A stretch of DNA of 64,000 nt from Agarophyton chilense. Its lineage: Eukaryota; Rhodophyta; Florideophyceae; Gracilariales; Gracilariaceae. The position numbers were made by a program, and so were the translations under genes. The notes beneath the pieces were generated by a model. It was not told the origin of the DNA and did no database searches. It saw nothing but the letters and a program-made list of their open reading frames with translations. Position 1 is the stretch's first letter. Each line of letters starts with the position of its first letter. The stretch is from positions 2,418,001 to 2,482,000 of the forward strand of contig JARGXX010000068.1 in the NCBI GenBank assembly GCA_030374765.1. The letters are read 5' to 3'. Positions 52,451 to 64,000 of this stretch are shown piece after piece.

Positions 52451-52902
52451 TGTTAGTTTTATGTACACTGGTGTATATGAGTGAAGACACACGGGGTGTA
52501 GCAATTGGGTTTTCAGGTTCGTATGTATTAACTTACTAATTACTGTGATGGTTCAATCATGCAAGTAATTAAATTAAAAGGATTCAATTCTTTTATCAAC
52601 AGGTGCTTCTGTCGGGGAGGCACTTGTGGGCACTCTTTCCGATCTGCACTTAGCAAGGGAGGAACAGAGTGCCAGTGCGACTCCAGAAGCGCTCATATAG
52701 ACTTTTGAGATATAAAGTAGGCGTACTGCATTACGTAGTTATAGTACTTAGCAGTTACACCGAATAGTCCAACAATAAAAGCCTACGTTATTCTACATCA
52801 CTATATTCCAGCAAGTCCAAATTCTAAACAACAATCAATAAAAGGATCAATATACAATTCCAACAAAAAGTTCCTTCCATGCAATTATATCAACTCATAA
52901 CA
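52451..52902 (-). repeat. 3' LTR of gypsy3
   Basis: In minus sense it starts TGTTATGAGTTG directly after the polypurine tract and probably ends at CTAACA (52451, TGTTAG on the plus strand), giving about 452 bp. The start is firm; the far end is placed only by the TG...CA rule. It lies about 225 bp upstream of the TBCC start codon. Confidence 0.6.
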
Positions 52903-54166
52903 ACTACTCCCCCTTTAAAATTCTTAATCGTCCTCGATTAAGCATAAAAATCTTTTCTTAAGCTTTAAGCGGACGCAATTTATATCAACTCATAAAATTT
53001 AAGGCACATGTGAAACAAGTTCCATGCTATACTTTCTGATCAACTTCATTCTCTTTGAAGGGTAGAAACCAGGGTTGCACTAATATTCCAGTAACTATAT
53101 GACGGCGAAAGGATATTACATGACTCTAACGGGCGTAATCCGAGATGATTAATGAGTTTGCTTCCATGATGTATATTCTTCGATTAACTTCGGTTCGGCT
53201 GATGTGATCAACGTATGGCTATCCACTCATTTATTCTCGGCTACGTCTGTGTTCTTATAGTGCACGAGGTACTGAAGACGACTGCTTCTAATGCGATGAT
53301 CGAGGATTCTTTCGATGCGGTTGTTTGGTACGTTGATGATTTTCTTCAGGTTGTAGGAACTCGCCTCATTCACTTCTTGTCTTTCTGTATCGTTTGGTTG
53401 TACAAGCGGTTTCAAAAGTGATACATGAAATGTATGATTAATCCTTTCTAACTTCTGTGGTAATTTCAGTTCATAAGATCGTCCTGAGGCTAAAACGTTA
53501 CACACGGTATACGGTCCAATGTACTTTGGAGACAACTTCTTCGTTCGTCTCTTTTTTTCAGATTAAGGTTTTTTGTTAAAAAATCCTTATCTCCTACTTC
53601 AAATTTCTGTTCCTTGCGCTTAGCATTGATGTCATTTATCATTCTCAAATATGTAGCTTCTATTGATGCTTTAGCTGTTTCAGTAGCATACTTGATGTTT
53701 TCAAGGAACTTTTCCGTTGCGTCATTCATAATTTCGGTATCATCGTGATGAAAGAAGTCCGATATACTAACAGGATGATGATAATATTCAAGGAAAAATG
53801 GCGTTTCCTTAGTAGCATCATTTAAATGATTGTTATACGAAAATTAGAGACAAGGGAGGCATATATCCCAGTCAGTTTGTGTATAGGTTATGAAACATCG
53901 TAACATCTCTTCCAAGATTCTAAATGCTCCTTCAGATCGTCCATCGGTTTGTGGGTGAAATGCGGTAGACAGATTGAGTTTCACCCGCAAGATCTGCATC
54001 AATTTCTTCCAGAAGTTCCCAGTGAATCTCGAATCTCTGTCGGATATGATCTTACGCGGTAGGGCGTGATTTTTGTAGATTTCCTTGTAGAAAATCTCTG
54101 CAGTATCTCCTGCATTAACATTGTCTTTCATTGCTATGAAATGAGTTCTCTTTGATAGTTTTGAAG
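52451..54166 (-). mobile_element. Another Ty3/Gypsy chromovirus, 3' part only, broken (gypsy3)
   Basis: Minus strand, from the right: integrase core (SKLSKRTHFIAMKD, KIISDRDSRFTGNFWKKLM, NLSTAFHPQTDGRSEG); an integrase C-terminal part (FEVGDKDFLTKNLNLKK, YIGPYTVCNVLASGRSYELKLP); a chromodomain (IERILDHRIRSSRLQYLVHYKN); a polypurine tract (AAAGGGGGAGTAG in minus sense, about 52904-52916); and the 3' LTR. It is a lineage different from gypsy1 and gypsy2, with no long insert before the chromodomain. It is cut at about 54166 by gypsy2. A few breaks. It is older than gypsy2. Confidence 0.88.
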
Positions 54167-55025
54167 AGCAACGTCCTCCAGGGAGGTTTTTGGGGACTTA
54201 AGTTTTTTCCGGAGCCTCCGGCGTGGAACCTCGTTATGAGTAGGACTAATCCGTTTTCACGGCGATGGCCGGAACGCCGATGATGCACCGGCGGGACCGG
54301 GTGCCATACACGTGGCCGCAGCGCCCGCGCGACACGTGGCCGCCAGATTGGCCCCTTTGTCAGACGGACATTTAGCTATTTAGGATAGACTTTATGTATT
54401 CTATTCTACGGTGACTACAGTACTTAGGCCGCCGGCCTCGCGGCCACCGGTCCAGTAAAGTCTCCCCAACAAGGGTGATCTTGGTCTTCCAGATCTTGGC
54501 TCTGGGTCGAACCGCCTGCGCGGATATACAACTCCTTACGGAGGGATTTCCGGTGGTGCACGGCTTCCCAACCCCCTTGGACGTTCAAGCAGCCTTCGTC
54601 TGTTGGGTATCTATTCCCACTTTCGTGGTTCCGCCCGTGTATACGGTTTGCTACACCCGGCAGTGCCGGCTATTCCCGAGTCTCCTCTTGCGACTCGTGG
54701 TCAACATCGCCCTCTTGCCTCCGTTCCCATTTTCTTTCCCTTTTCCTCCCCTTCATTGGGCAATTCCCGCTCTTGCGGCTCGCACTGACACCTGTCGTGC
54801 TCACCACTCTCGTGGGTTTTGCCTCCTCAGAGGATACGCAAGCATCGCTTCGGCGGATATTCTCGGCTTTTTTCAGCCTCCCTGCGCCCGTCGCGACGGT
54901 TCGGCTCCGGCTTACACCCGGCATTGCGCGCCGATCCCTGGGAGGGCTCTACCGCGCCGGTTACCTCGTGAGAGGAAGATCCGGACGTCTTTGTAGGTTT
55001 TCCCCCTTGAGGGCAGTGTCCTACA
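54167..55025 (+). repeat. 5' LTR of gypsy2
   Basis: About 859 bp ending CTACA like the gypsy1 LTR, followed by the same three-base gap and primer site. The left edge is set by weak similarity to the gypsy1 LTR start (AGCAAC against TGCAAC) and by the point where gypsy3 integrase stops. It is uncertain by a few bases. Confidence 0.7.
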
Positions 55026-55028
55026 AAT

Positions 55029-55047
55029 TGGTCTCCCGACTTAGAAG
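55029..55047 (+). promoter_or_regulatory. Primer binding site of gypsy2
   Basis: TGGTCTCCCGACTTAGAAG, identical to that of gypsy1 and three bases after the LTR. Confidence 0.7.
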
Positions 55048-55148
55048 TCAAGACCACTTGTGTCCTCTCTGAGGTTGTTTTCCGTTTAACGGGGTTTCTC
55101 TGGTCTCACCGGTTTGCTTTCTATTCTTCCGTCGAGACAGTGTGGCCA

Positions 55149-57260
55149 ATGCCGAGGAAACCGCCTAACATGGAGCCTCCTGCAACACGCAGCCGTTCCC
55201 GCCAAAGCGGTGATGCCAAGGGCACTGATGTTCCACAGGCTCTGGCTCCAACACCGGATTCCGTGGAGATACCGGTCACCGGCACTGAAGACCCGCAGCC
55301 CCATTCCGGGTTAACGACCGTCGCAACGGTGGTTTCTCCGCCTCCGCGGTTGGTCGACCAAGCGCGGATTGTACGCTTGGAAGAGCAGCTCCGCTCCCTG
55401 CGGGCTGCTCACAATACCCTCTCGAGGGAGTTCACCTCTTTACGAGGAAGTCTCGCTAACCCCCCTCCAAGTGAGTTAGTCGAGGATATCCGCGTATTGC
55501 GGTCGGACGTCAATACACTACTCGAGTGTTTTGGCGCTCCGTCTTCCTTCGCAGAAGATATGGAGAATCGCTTCGAGCGTCTCCGAAGCCGACTTGAGTT
55601 GGTCGAGAGGACGTTAACCTCGCCGGCGAACGCGGCTACACCGGTTGTCTCTCATCGAGAGACCCAGTCGCGGAACCGGAAGAGCCGGAAGAACCGGGAT
55701 TCTAACCGTAAGCACGGACACCCGTCCGACTCATCATCTGAGTCGGACGGTAAACCGAGTGACTCGGAGAGTTCCGATTCGTCGGTGAGCGATGACCCAC
55801 AGGATCGTTATGGGCGCTCTTCCCCCTCAAAGCGGTCCTCTGCCACCTACGGGGCCATCCGGTCGCGCCCCGAGGGTCGGCGACATCCGGGCCTCAAACC
55901 CTTGAAGCCCACCAACCCTCTGTACAGGACACTCCTGTCCTACCGGTATTACCGTCTAGAAGATTCCTCTTTAGGTCAGACACCGCGTGACACGGGTAAA
56001 GTGAAAGACTGCATCAAGCGGATGCAGCTTTCACTTCGTAACCAGTCGTTTACTGGGGATGATCCAATTCTGGTCTTGGATTTCCTACACCGCTTTGTAG
56101 CGGAAGCCGATATACTCGGAATGAACGAAGGACAAGCCTACGTGGCGCTACCCTACTTTCTACGGGGTGTCGCTGAAGATCATTTTTTGTCGGTTCGGGG
56201 CTCGTCGCGAGCCTCCGAAGGAGGTGTGACCTGCTGGCCCGAGGCCATGCAGTACCTCCTGCGTTCCTACGCAACCAACTCCGCGATACAAGCGGCGATA
56301 CTCGCTTTGCGAGACACTCGACAACGCTCCGGCGAGCTCGAGACCGATTACTCGGTACGCCTGAATAAGGCTTTTTACCGTTGTGGTAATGTATACCCCG
56401 CTGGGGAACGCTGTACGATGTTCATTGATGGCTTGGATCCAGCCATCAAGACTCTTGTCGCCCGTTACAGGGAACAAGAGCCGAAGGTGACCTACCTTGA
56501 ACTCGTACAGTTTGCCCGCGCAGAGGGAGATGCACTACGTGCACGCAATCCGGGAACCCGGTCGAAGGCCGTTAAGTCATTGCTGCTTGAGTCGGACTCT
56601 TCTTCACCGTCATTTGCGACGGATGGCATCCCCAAACAGGGGTATGACAATATGAATGTCATCCATCACGATGTTTTATCTATTCCGACAACGGAATTAC
56701 CGTCTACGACGGATGGCTCGGTTGACTCAACCGCAAGGGACACGGAGAACGGGCAGGTCTTTTATCTTAATGACCGCCGCACTCCGGCCCCCCGTATGCC
56801 GTACTCGAACGGAATGACACGAAGTCAGCGCCCTGGATGGGTTGGAAACCGGGAACACGGAAGATACACCGATGCTCGGAATGCCGTACCGCGAAACGCG
56901 GGAGTGACGTTGGTGTGCCACTTGTGCTACGAGCGCGGACACACCTCCCCGCAATGCCTTTTATCGCTACGCGATATGGCGCGAGTGGTGGATAATTACG
57001 AAGCCCTCTCCCCGCAGGAGAAGGGCTCCGTGCCACTCACGTCATATCTCCGCGCGAAGACGGACTTCCCCAACGCATTGGCTCACACTCCGAATTCTCG
57101 GTACAAACCGGCTCAGCCGGCACGCGCCGCACCAGCGCCAAACCACGCTGGTGGATCTCAACCCGCTCCTGCGGTAGCTACCGTGCAACGGAATCATGCA
57201 CTCGTTGCCGAAGAAGTCGGGCCTTCGCCCGACCAGGACCCTGTACAGGGAAAAGAATAG
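55149..57260 (+). CDS. gag: gag of gypsy2
   Basis: Starts at ATG 55149. It has a low-complexity N-terminus, a coiled-coil part (RIVRLEEQLRSLRAAHNTL, EDIRVLRSDVNTLLECF) and a Ser/Asp-rich block. The capsid-like core (SYRYYRLEDSSLGQTP, ILVLDFLHRFVAEADILGM, FYRCGNVYPAGERCTMFIDG) aligns with gypsy1 gag. Near 56915 it has a CCHC zinc knuckle (CHLCYERGHTSPQC), which binds RNA during packaging. The C-terminal tail is Pro/Ala-rich. Element gene, part of a fossil; this gag frame itself looks whole. Confidence 0.85.
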   Translation: MPRKPPNMEPPATRSRSRQSGDAKGTDVPQALAPTPDSVEIPVTGTEDPQPHSGLTTVATVVSPPPRLVDQARIVRLEEQLRSLRAAHNTLSREFTSLRGSLANPPPSELVEDIRVLRSDVNTLLECFGAPSSFAEDMENRFERLRSRLELVERTLTSPANAATPVVSHRETQSRNRKSRKNRDSNRKHGHPSDSSSESDGKPSDSESSDSSVSDDPQDRYGRSSPSKRSSATYGAIRSRPEGRRHPGLKPLKPTNPLYRTLLSYRYYRLEDSSLGQTPRDTGKVKDCIKRMQLSLRNQSFTGDDPILVLDFLHRFVAEADILGMNEGQAYVALPYFLRGVAEDHFLSVRGSSRASEGGVTCWPEAMQYLLRSYATNSAIQAAILALRDTRQRSGELETDYSVRLNKAFYRCGNVYPAGERCTMFIDGLDPAIKTLVARYREQEPKVTYLELVQFARAEGDALRARNPGTRSKAVKSLLLESDSSSPSFATDGIPKQGYDNMNVIHHDVLSIPTTELPSTTDGSVDSTARDTENGQVFYLNDRRTPAPRMPYSNGMTRSQRPGWVGNREHGRYTDARNAVPRNAGVTLVCHLCYERGHTSPQCLLSLRDMARVVDNYEALSPQEKGSVPLTSYLRAKTDFPNALAHTPNSRYKPAQPARAAPAPNHAGGSQPAPAVATVQRNHALVAEEVGPSPDQDPVQGKE

Positions 57261-57295
57261 AGGGAGTCTCCCCTTCGGGAGAGGCGTCCTCAGAG

Positions 57296-60200
57296 TTGAG
57301 GCTGACGACGCCCGAGGCGCCGATGCCTCGCTCCCCGGTGAAAATCCTGACAAGGAAGGACACCGCAGACGCGGACTCTAAACACCTCGGTGTTTTGCGT
57401 CGACCGTGGATACGGATTAGAAATAACCGGATCCCGGATAGAGTCTTGGTAATGGCCAAGCGTAACTACAAGGTTTACGCTGACCTTGGTCTGCACACGC
57501 AGTTTATGGTGAGATATCTCACTGTCCTGGATACAGGTGCTGGGCCGAACTTTATTGTGGAATCGGTTTTACCCCCGCCATTGCGGTCAATCATCCGTTC
57601 TGAAACGGTACCCGACGTCTCAGACGCCAATAAAAACCCGTTGAAAACGGTTGGTGTGATCGACCTGGTCTTCAGGCAAGGGCGGATGGTGGTTAAACTA
57701 ACTTTTATTGTGTGCCGCTCGCTGGCCGCGCCAGGTATACTGGGATGTAACTACTGCGACAGGTTTGTCGACGCCATCCGCTCACGGCTTAAGCAGGTGG
57801 AACTTGAGGACGGATCGACCGTCCCTATTGTTTGTCAACCGCTGAAGCGGGCATCGAGGAAACACGTTCCTCTACCTGCTGCGCAGGAACCCACACCGGC
57901 GAACCGGGATTCTACGAAGCTACGCGTTGCCTCGTCAGTAACCATACCCCCGGAGAGCCAGGTTATGGTCTTAGTCAATTCCCGTCAACACGGTCTTCGG
58001 GTTGTTCAGCCCTTGCCCTCGTTGTACGAGAAATTTCAGTTAACCGTTGCGAACGGAATCGTGCAAGTCACGCCGAATTCCCCTTTCAGGGTGTTGGTTG
58101 CCAATCTGGGAAAGTCTCCCCAGACGCTGGCAAAGAACCAAGTCATTGGGTCTGTGACGCCGCACCCGCTCGCGATGCTCCCTACAAAGGTGACGGCTGC
58201 CGAAGTACTCGGAATAACTCCCGCTGCCGAGGATGGTCTCCCTATATCCGGTGCGGAAACCTCCGGGGAGGCACAGCAGTTGGCGCTCGATAAAACCGTC
58301 AAGACGGATGCATTTCCGACCTCGTCGGTTCCCACACCTGACACCAGGGCACAGCCTACGAGCTACGATAAGATAGACCCGATCAAGGCCCTCGAGGACC
58401 TGGACCTGAGTCATGTACCGGTCTCACACCGGGACCGCTTACGCGGAATGCTACGCGAGTTTACCACAATGTGGGACGGCTCACTGGGTGAGATCAATAC
58501 AACCGAACATCGGATAGACTTGCTACCGGACGCACGTCCGGTTGCACAACCCCCTTACAGGGCGGGACCGAAAGCTCGGGAGGAGGAAGAATTTCAGGTG
58601 GACAAGATGCTCCGTGCTGGAGTCATCGAGCCCGCCCAATCTCCTTGGGCTTCACTGGTGGTGCTGGCCCTCAAGGCTGACGGCACGTGGCGGTTTTCCG
58701 TTGACTACCGCCGCCTCAATGCCGTCACCGTGAGGAAAACCTACCCGATTCCGCGCATGGACGAGTGTATAGACTCGCTCGGGGACGCTACCGTGTTTAC
58801 GGCTCTGGGTGCTAACTGGGGCTACTGGCAAGTCCCAGTCCGGGAAGAGGACCGAGACAAAACCGCGTTTGTTTGCCACTCGGGTTCCTACCGCTTCAAG
58901 CGGATGCCGTTTGGTTTAACCAATGCACCGGCCACCTTTCAAAGGGCAAGAGACATACTGATGTCGCGTTTCAAGTGGCGCACGTGCCTTGTCTACTTGG
59001 CCGACATCATTGTCTTTTCCAGAAACCTAGACGATCACCTGACCCACGTGCGGGACGTGATGACCGTACTGCGAGACGCAGGAATAACCCTCAAGTGGAG
59101 GAAGTGCGTTCTTCACCGACACAGTGAAGTATCTCGGGCACGTCATCCGTCCAGGACGGTTAATGATCGAACAAGTTCGTATCAAGTCCCTCTGCGAGGC
59201 GAAGGAGCCCCGTACTCAAACGGAGCTCCGATCCTTTTTAGGTCTGGTCAACGTCTATCGACGGTTTATACCGAGTTTCTCGGATATCGCCGCTCCGCTT
59301 AACGCGCTACTGCGGAAGGGCCAGCCACCGAAGCTTGCGCCATTTACCACCGATCAGTCGGAATCTTTTCGCTCCTTGATTAAGGCAGTTACGACAGCTC
59401 ACATCCTATCCTTGCCCAAACCTGGGCTTCCCTACTCCATCGACACCGACGCCAGCGACCACCAGGAGGGCTGCGCACTGTTCCAAACCACCCCCGAGGG
59501 GGAACGCAAACCAATTGGCTATTGGACCCGCATGCTGAACGTCCACGAGCGCAACTACTCGGTCTCCGAGAAGGAGTGCCTCGCTGTGGTCTGGGCGCTA
59601 TCCACTCTGCGCCCATACCTCATGGGCGTTCATTTCACCGTGTACACGGACCATGCCTCGTTGAGGTGGCTGCTGAACATCGCAGATCCTTCTGGCCGCT
59701 TAATGCGGTGGCGCCTCCGCTTAGCGGAATTCGACTTCGAGGTCGTCTACAAAAAGGGTGTCCAGAACACCCAAGCAGACGCCCTCTCTCGATTACCTAC
59801 GACAGGTGAAGCACTTGCCAACCCGGAGGTCGACGAGATCCCGTGCTTTACCTTGGAAGGGGAAACACCGACGGAATCGGATTGGACCGAAACCGAGGAA
59901 GACACCATGGAAATGGATGATCTACTCGCAGCGCGCGAGAGTGAAACACCTGTACCCGGGACCTTTGTACCCATCTCCACCGAGGAGATGATCCGAGAAC
60001 AGTTCGGTGACCCGTTCTGCACGCGCATACGGGCCCGCCTAAACGGTGGAGAGGACCTCCCGTTCGAGGTAAACGACATCGGTTACCTCGTCCGGATGGT
60101 GGACCACCGATCCCAGATCGTGGTCCCCCACACCCTGCAAACCAGGGTGCTCCACCTCTCACACTACCCGACCCTTGGGGGACACTCCGGTGGGAGAAAA

Positions 60201-62537
60201 CTTTATCTAACCCTGCGAAGGGACTTTTGTTGTCCCGCTATGGCGGTTGATTGATACGCTACGGTGCAGTTCTGCACCCAATGCGCAAAGAACCGGGTGA
60301 AACTCCGGAAGCACTCCAAACGGATGAAGCTTTTCCCCGCAAGGGCGCCCCTCGAGTTTGTCGCAATCGACATTCTCGGGCCTCTACTCAAGACGCGCAA
60401 GGGAAACAAGTTCCTCTTGGTTATCACTGACCGCTTTTCGAAGCTGGTGCGCACCGTACCTTTACGGAAGATCACCGCTTTCACGGTTGCGAACGCCTTC
60501 GTTACGCACTGGGCGTTCGTTTATGGCCCTCCGATAGAGGTTCTATTCGATAACGGTAAGCAGTTCGCCTCTAAGTTCTTTCAGGACGTCTGCCGCATCC
60601 TCGACCTCAAGAACCTGTTTACTACCACCTACCACCCGCAAACAAACGGGCAGCTGGAACGCTTCAACCGCACCCTACTCGCGTCGCTACGCTCCTACGT
60701 ATCCGATCACCCAATGACGTGGGACATTTATTCTGATGCTATCACCTACGCCTACAACACGCAGGTTCACCGGACAACCGGTCAGACTCCCTTCGAGCTT
60801 GTGCTCTCCAGGACACCCCCGCCAGTGGCGGTCGAACCCCAACACAGGGTCAACTCTTTCCCATCCGTGGGTCAATACCGCCTCAAGTGAAAGAACTGGC
60901 TTACCAAGCTCGTACCGGTCGCCCGGAAGTCCATGGAACGTGCTCAGGCCGCCTACAAGCGAGATTTGGATAACCGCTTACGCGGACCACTACCGGCACC
61001 GCCCAAGCCGGGAACCTACGTGTTCGTTCGCCGGGAGTACTACAACCCCCGGACCGACAAGCGTCACAAGCTCTCGCCTGTAGCTGAAGGTCCGTTCCGG
61101 GTCGTGTCCTCCCTCCCCGGCACCGTTGTGGTGGACAAGAACGGCGACCACGAACATCTTTCACAAGACCGCATCGTAGCCGCCCCACCGCCGCAGGCGG
61201 AAAACGCATCAGCCCCCGTCCAAACGGCCTCGGATACCACGGGTACAACAGTGGCACCACGCCCCGCCGTAGTACCGCACCCCTCACAGGGTCTCTCCAA
61301 TATACCGACTTTATCGGAACCACCGGCAATGCCGAAAACACCTGGCCCTCGCGGCCAGCTACCCTTACGGGCGCTGCGCAGCGCTATTTATACCCGCCAT
61401 GCGGTTAGCCCACCATCACCCGTCGCTCCGTCTAAGGAGGGGGAGGGGACCCGCCCAATCGCGGAAGCATCGCCGTCGCAACGGAAGTTTAACCGGACAC
61501 CCCGGGCAAGGCCCCCGGGCGGGCAACCGGCATCGTCGCTGGACGCCAATCCGCTCCCGCGGGACGCGGCGGTCAACCCGACCGCCACGCAACCCCGCAA
61601 GGGGGACCAAAGCGCTCGAAGACCCGAAGCCGGGAAGCGAGACCCTACGGACGCTCCGCATCGCGTGGAAGCAACTGAGGGCTCCCCGCACATTCGCGGT
61701 CGCACACCGAGCGTTTCGGTGGATACCAGTACTCCGGCGGGCGCTGCGCAAGCAGGTCTAGCGAGCCACTCCGTTGAGAACGTTACGAACCCCATGGGGG
61801 AAAAGGGGCGCGACGACAAGTCGAAAACCGCCTCCCTTGCCGAACAATCGGAGTCAACCGTCCGCGACGGTCCGACCACCCGTCCTCAAGGTCACGTGAC
61901 CCGGGCGGGAAATCGGACCAATGGGCACCCAGCATCTCGGTCATTGGCTGACAGCCACCCCGCGGAGGCAGATCGCCGGGACGGTGAACCACTCACCGCC
62001 CACGGCCCACCGCACGGCGGAAACTGCCCACCAATGGGAACGCTGCATGCTGCAAATCAAGCGGAGGCCTCCGGCGAACCGTCACCAAGACGGAAGGACC
62101 CCCGCAAACTCGCGGTAAGAGCGGACTTCAGGGAAGCCCCTACCGCCCAGCGGAAACACAACGCGGCCGCGCCGGCAACTTCCGCGAAGCTGTACGGCAG
62201 CCCCGGCAACCTGGAAACCACCGCAGAGCAGAATGACAAACCGGGTGACCCGGAACAGGCGACGACGAGCCCAGCACCACGCGGCGCTGAGCCTCGGGTC
62301 ACCACCACCCGGCAAGGCCGGCAAGTTTACGTGCAGGAGTACGTCCTCGACCGGATCGTCGGACATAGCTACGATGAGCACGGGGTGCTCCAGTACCGGA
62401 CCCGCTGGTACGGATACGGGCCGGAGTGGGACACCCCGGAGCCCATCAAGCACCTCCCGCGCTCCGCGGTAATGCGATACCACCGCCTTGCGGGGACCGC
62501 ACTCCCAGCCACGCTGGTAAACGCCCAAGAGGGATAA
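57296..62537 (+). pseudogene. pol: pol of gypsy2 (PR-RT-RH-INT-chromodomain), broken
   Basis: The same domain order as gypsy1: protease (VLDTGAGPNFIVES near 57530), reverse transcriptase (FKRMPFGLTNAPATFQ near 58900), and RNase H (YTDHASLRWL near 59640). Then come the integrase zinc finger (HLSHYPTLGGHSGGRKLY near 60160, FCTQCAKN) and DDE core (FVAIDILGP, HPQTNGQLERFNRT), an insert of about 400 residues rich in Pro, Ser, Thr and Arg, and a chromodomain (LDRIVGHSYDEHGVLQYRTR, EWDTPEPIKHLP near 62400). About three breaks. The protease is encoded after a short gap from gag, so read-through or a separate product is possible, as in the family. Confidence 0.9.
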
Positions 62538-62870
62538 ACCGTGAACACGGAATGGAATGGCTGATGGCGCCACGCGCCACCTCCGTCCATGCCCCAACGC
62601 GGGGAAGGAAGCAACCGCTCACGCTATCCCAACGTCGTTGGTGGTCGTGCCAGTTACCTGGTTCGCGCGCGAAGCGCCCACCGTTAAACACGGAACTCCC
62701 AGCTAGGCTGGTTCCCTGCAACGCCGGAACCCCGGTTGAAGGCCGGTACCACGCAAAGAAAGAAGTGGACTTGGGAAAGGGCGTCGGAAAGGCGACCCTC
62801 TTCTTTTTATTTCTCACTACTGGCAAGGGCACCCTAGTGGCGCCGCCCTACATTCTACCGGAAGCTCCAG

Positions 62871-64000
62871 TCATTCCTCCGCACGAGGTGGACCCCCGCC
62901 CAGGCGGTTGGCTAAGGCATCCCGCATGGCGGCCACATCACTCGAGATCTCGGAAGGGCGAAGCCCCACCTCCCGAAGGAAGCGCGCGATGACCTCGCCC
63001 TGCTCCGCGCCAGCGGCAGTTGCGCGCGGGCCCGCCACCGATGGAGTCGGATAGGAATCCGTTCGTACGGCATCAGCAGCCCCGGATGGAACCGCACCAC
63101 CGTATTCAAAGGACTCCTCACCGGCCTCGCCGGACTCTTCATCCTCCGTCGGAGCGTAACCCGGATCCTCCGGTTCGTTGTCGACCATCGGGTCACCATC
63201 CGCATAGCCACGGTAATAGTCGCTCGAGTGGACATACCCTCGCCGGTTGTCGGCCGGGACTTCACGCGGCGCATGCCGGTTGGCTTCCGCTTCCTCGCGG
63301 CTGATCTCGTGGTACTCCGAGGGGTCGAAGTAGATGAAATCCCCCGCTAGCGCGATATTCTTCCCGAATCCGGGGCCATACCCGCGACGCGGTTGAATGC
63401 GTTGGGAGTTCTCCAGCGGGACCTCATCCCACTGGACCCCCTCCACAAAGTCGAGGAGGCCCAGCATCTCTTCTTCGTTCGCCTCGCCCCCGAGGGGGAT
63501 GCGCATGTCCAAACGGCGGATCGCAGCCCGTACACGCGGTGGCACGTACCACAATCGGTAGTGGTCGTACGCCTCAGCGAGGATAAAAGCCGCAGTGCGG
63601 ACGGCCCATTTGCTTACCACGACGGACCACCACCCCGACTGGGGATCGTTCAAGAACGACGACCATACATAGGTGAAGACTGGGTGCAGCTCAATGAAGC
63701 AACCCCAGCACGCCTCCAAGGAGGACCACCAGTCTGGGACACTGACGTACTGACCACGTCGGTGAGCAGGCGCGATGCGCTCAATCTCCGTGTTCTGGTA
63801 CGGTACGAAATACCGGGTCCGGGCCCGCCAACGCCGCTCATCGCGGATGAAGTTCTGAAGGAAGTTCGAGCGCGACTGCCGCGGTTGGTAGCGGAACTCT
63901 GCCAGAAGAATCGGTCGTCCCCAGCAAAGGGCTTCTTGCCGAGCGATCGGTGTGTCCCTTCAAGCGAGGGTTTCCAATCCGTTAAGACGGTCACAGTACG
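62871..64000 (-). pseudogene. Antisense ORF (aORF) of gypsy2, nearly open, cut by window edge
   Basis: It reads from beyond the right edge back to 62871 and aligns with the gypsy1 aORF through its conserved part: IARQEALCWGRPILLAEFRY, VPYQNTEIERIAPAHRRGQY, SLEACWGCFIELHPVF, DHYRLWYVPPRVRAAIRRLD, then FIYFDPSEYHEISREEAEAN, the acidic DGDPMVDNEPEDPG, and the C-terminal helix EVIARFLREVGLRPSEISSDV. The low-complexity N-terminus is out of view. Conservation is highest in the aromatic/Arg block and in DPMVDNEP. Function unknown. Confidence 0.8.

Larger units (their letters stand above)
54167..64000 (+). mobile_element. Ty3/Gypsy chromovirus, broken, runs off right edge (gypsy2)
   Basis: Same structure as gypsy1: 5' LTR, identical primer site, gag, pol with a long insert and chromodomain, then the antisense ORF, in which the window ends. 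The nucleotide sequence is clearly diverged from gypsy1 but the proteins align throughout, so this is a sister family. It inserted into gypsy3. Pol has about three breaks and the antisense ORF about one in view. The 3' LTR is outside, so age cannot be read. The left boundary is approximate. Confidence 0.9.

Noticed and set aside
1-64000. CRISPR arrays, bacterial operons, rRNA genes
   Set aside because: None seen. The gene set and transposons are eukaryotic, and there are no regularly spaced short repeats.

Overview
The window looks like nuclear DNA of a red alga (Florideophyceae, for example Chondrus). This is inference. It contains an intronless nuclear gene for the mitochondrial ATP synthase alpha subunit with a transit peptide. 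Other host genes also read as single uninterrupted frames (IP5 2-kinase, tubulin cofactor C, an R3H/G-patch protein, a GT92-like glycosyltransferase, two secreted Cys-rich proteins). Most of the rest is layered old transposons.

Layout: 1-2.4 kb is a broken Helitron (minus). 2.65-4.5 kb is a broken Copia gag carrying a solo LTR. 4.5-8.9 kb is a broken PIF/Harbinger transposon carrying another solo LTR. 10.2-18.4 kb is a gene island: GT92-like, ATP1, a small convergent ORF, a secreted Cys-rich protein and IPK1. 20.5-24.2 kb is a second Harbinger element, also carrying a solo LTR. 24.7-26.06 kb is an unrecognised decayed coding remnant. 26.06-37.65 kb is a complete-length but broken Ty3/Gypsy chromovirus with both LTRs (gypsy1). 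37.65-41.4 kb is degraded sequence with a third copy of the gypsy antisense gene. 41.5-45.5 kb is a broken Copia (minus) with a solo LTR inside. 45.5-46.3 kb is a short non-autonomous Harbinger-like element. 46.8-52.2 kb is a second gene island: R3H/G-patch, a small acidic protein, a secreted protein with seven 8-Cys repeats, and TBCC. 52.45-54.17 kb is the 3' part of another gypsy lineage (minus), cut by a second large gypsy (gypsy2) that runs off the right edge.

The best candidate for something undescribed is a long antisense ORF between pol and the 3' LTR of the large gypsy elements. Three diverged copies in the window keep the same protein sequence although they read opposite to gag-pol. 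Antisense ORFs are known in some plant Ty3/Gypsy elements, but I do not recognise this protein. The same two elements also share a long P/S/T/R-rich insert between integrase and chromodomain, and a polypurine-like motif inside pol.

The host genes do not form a pathway. They are ordinary single-copy-looking housekeeping genes in compact islands, often convergent, between transposon blocks. All similarity calls were made by eye, without database search.
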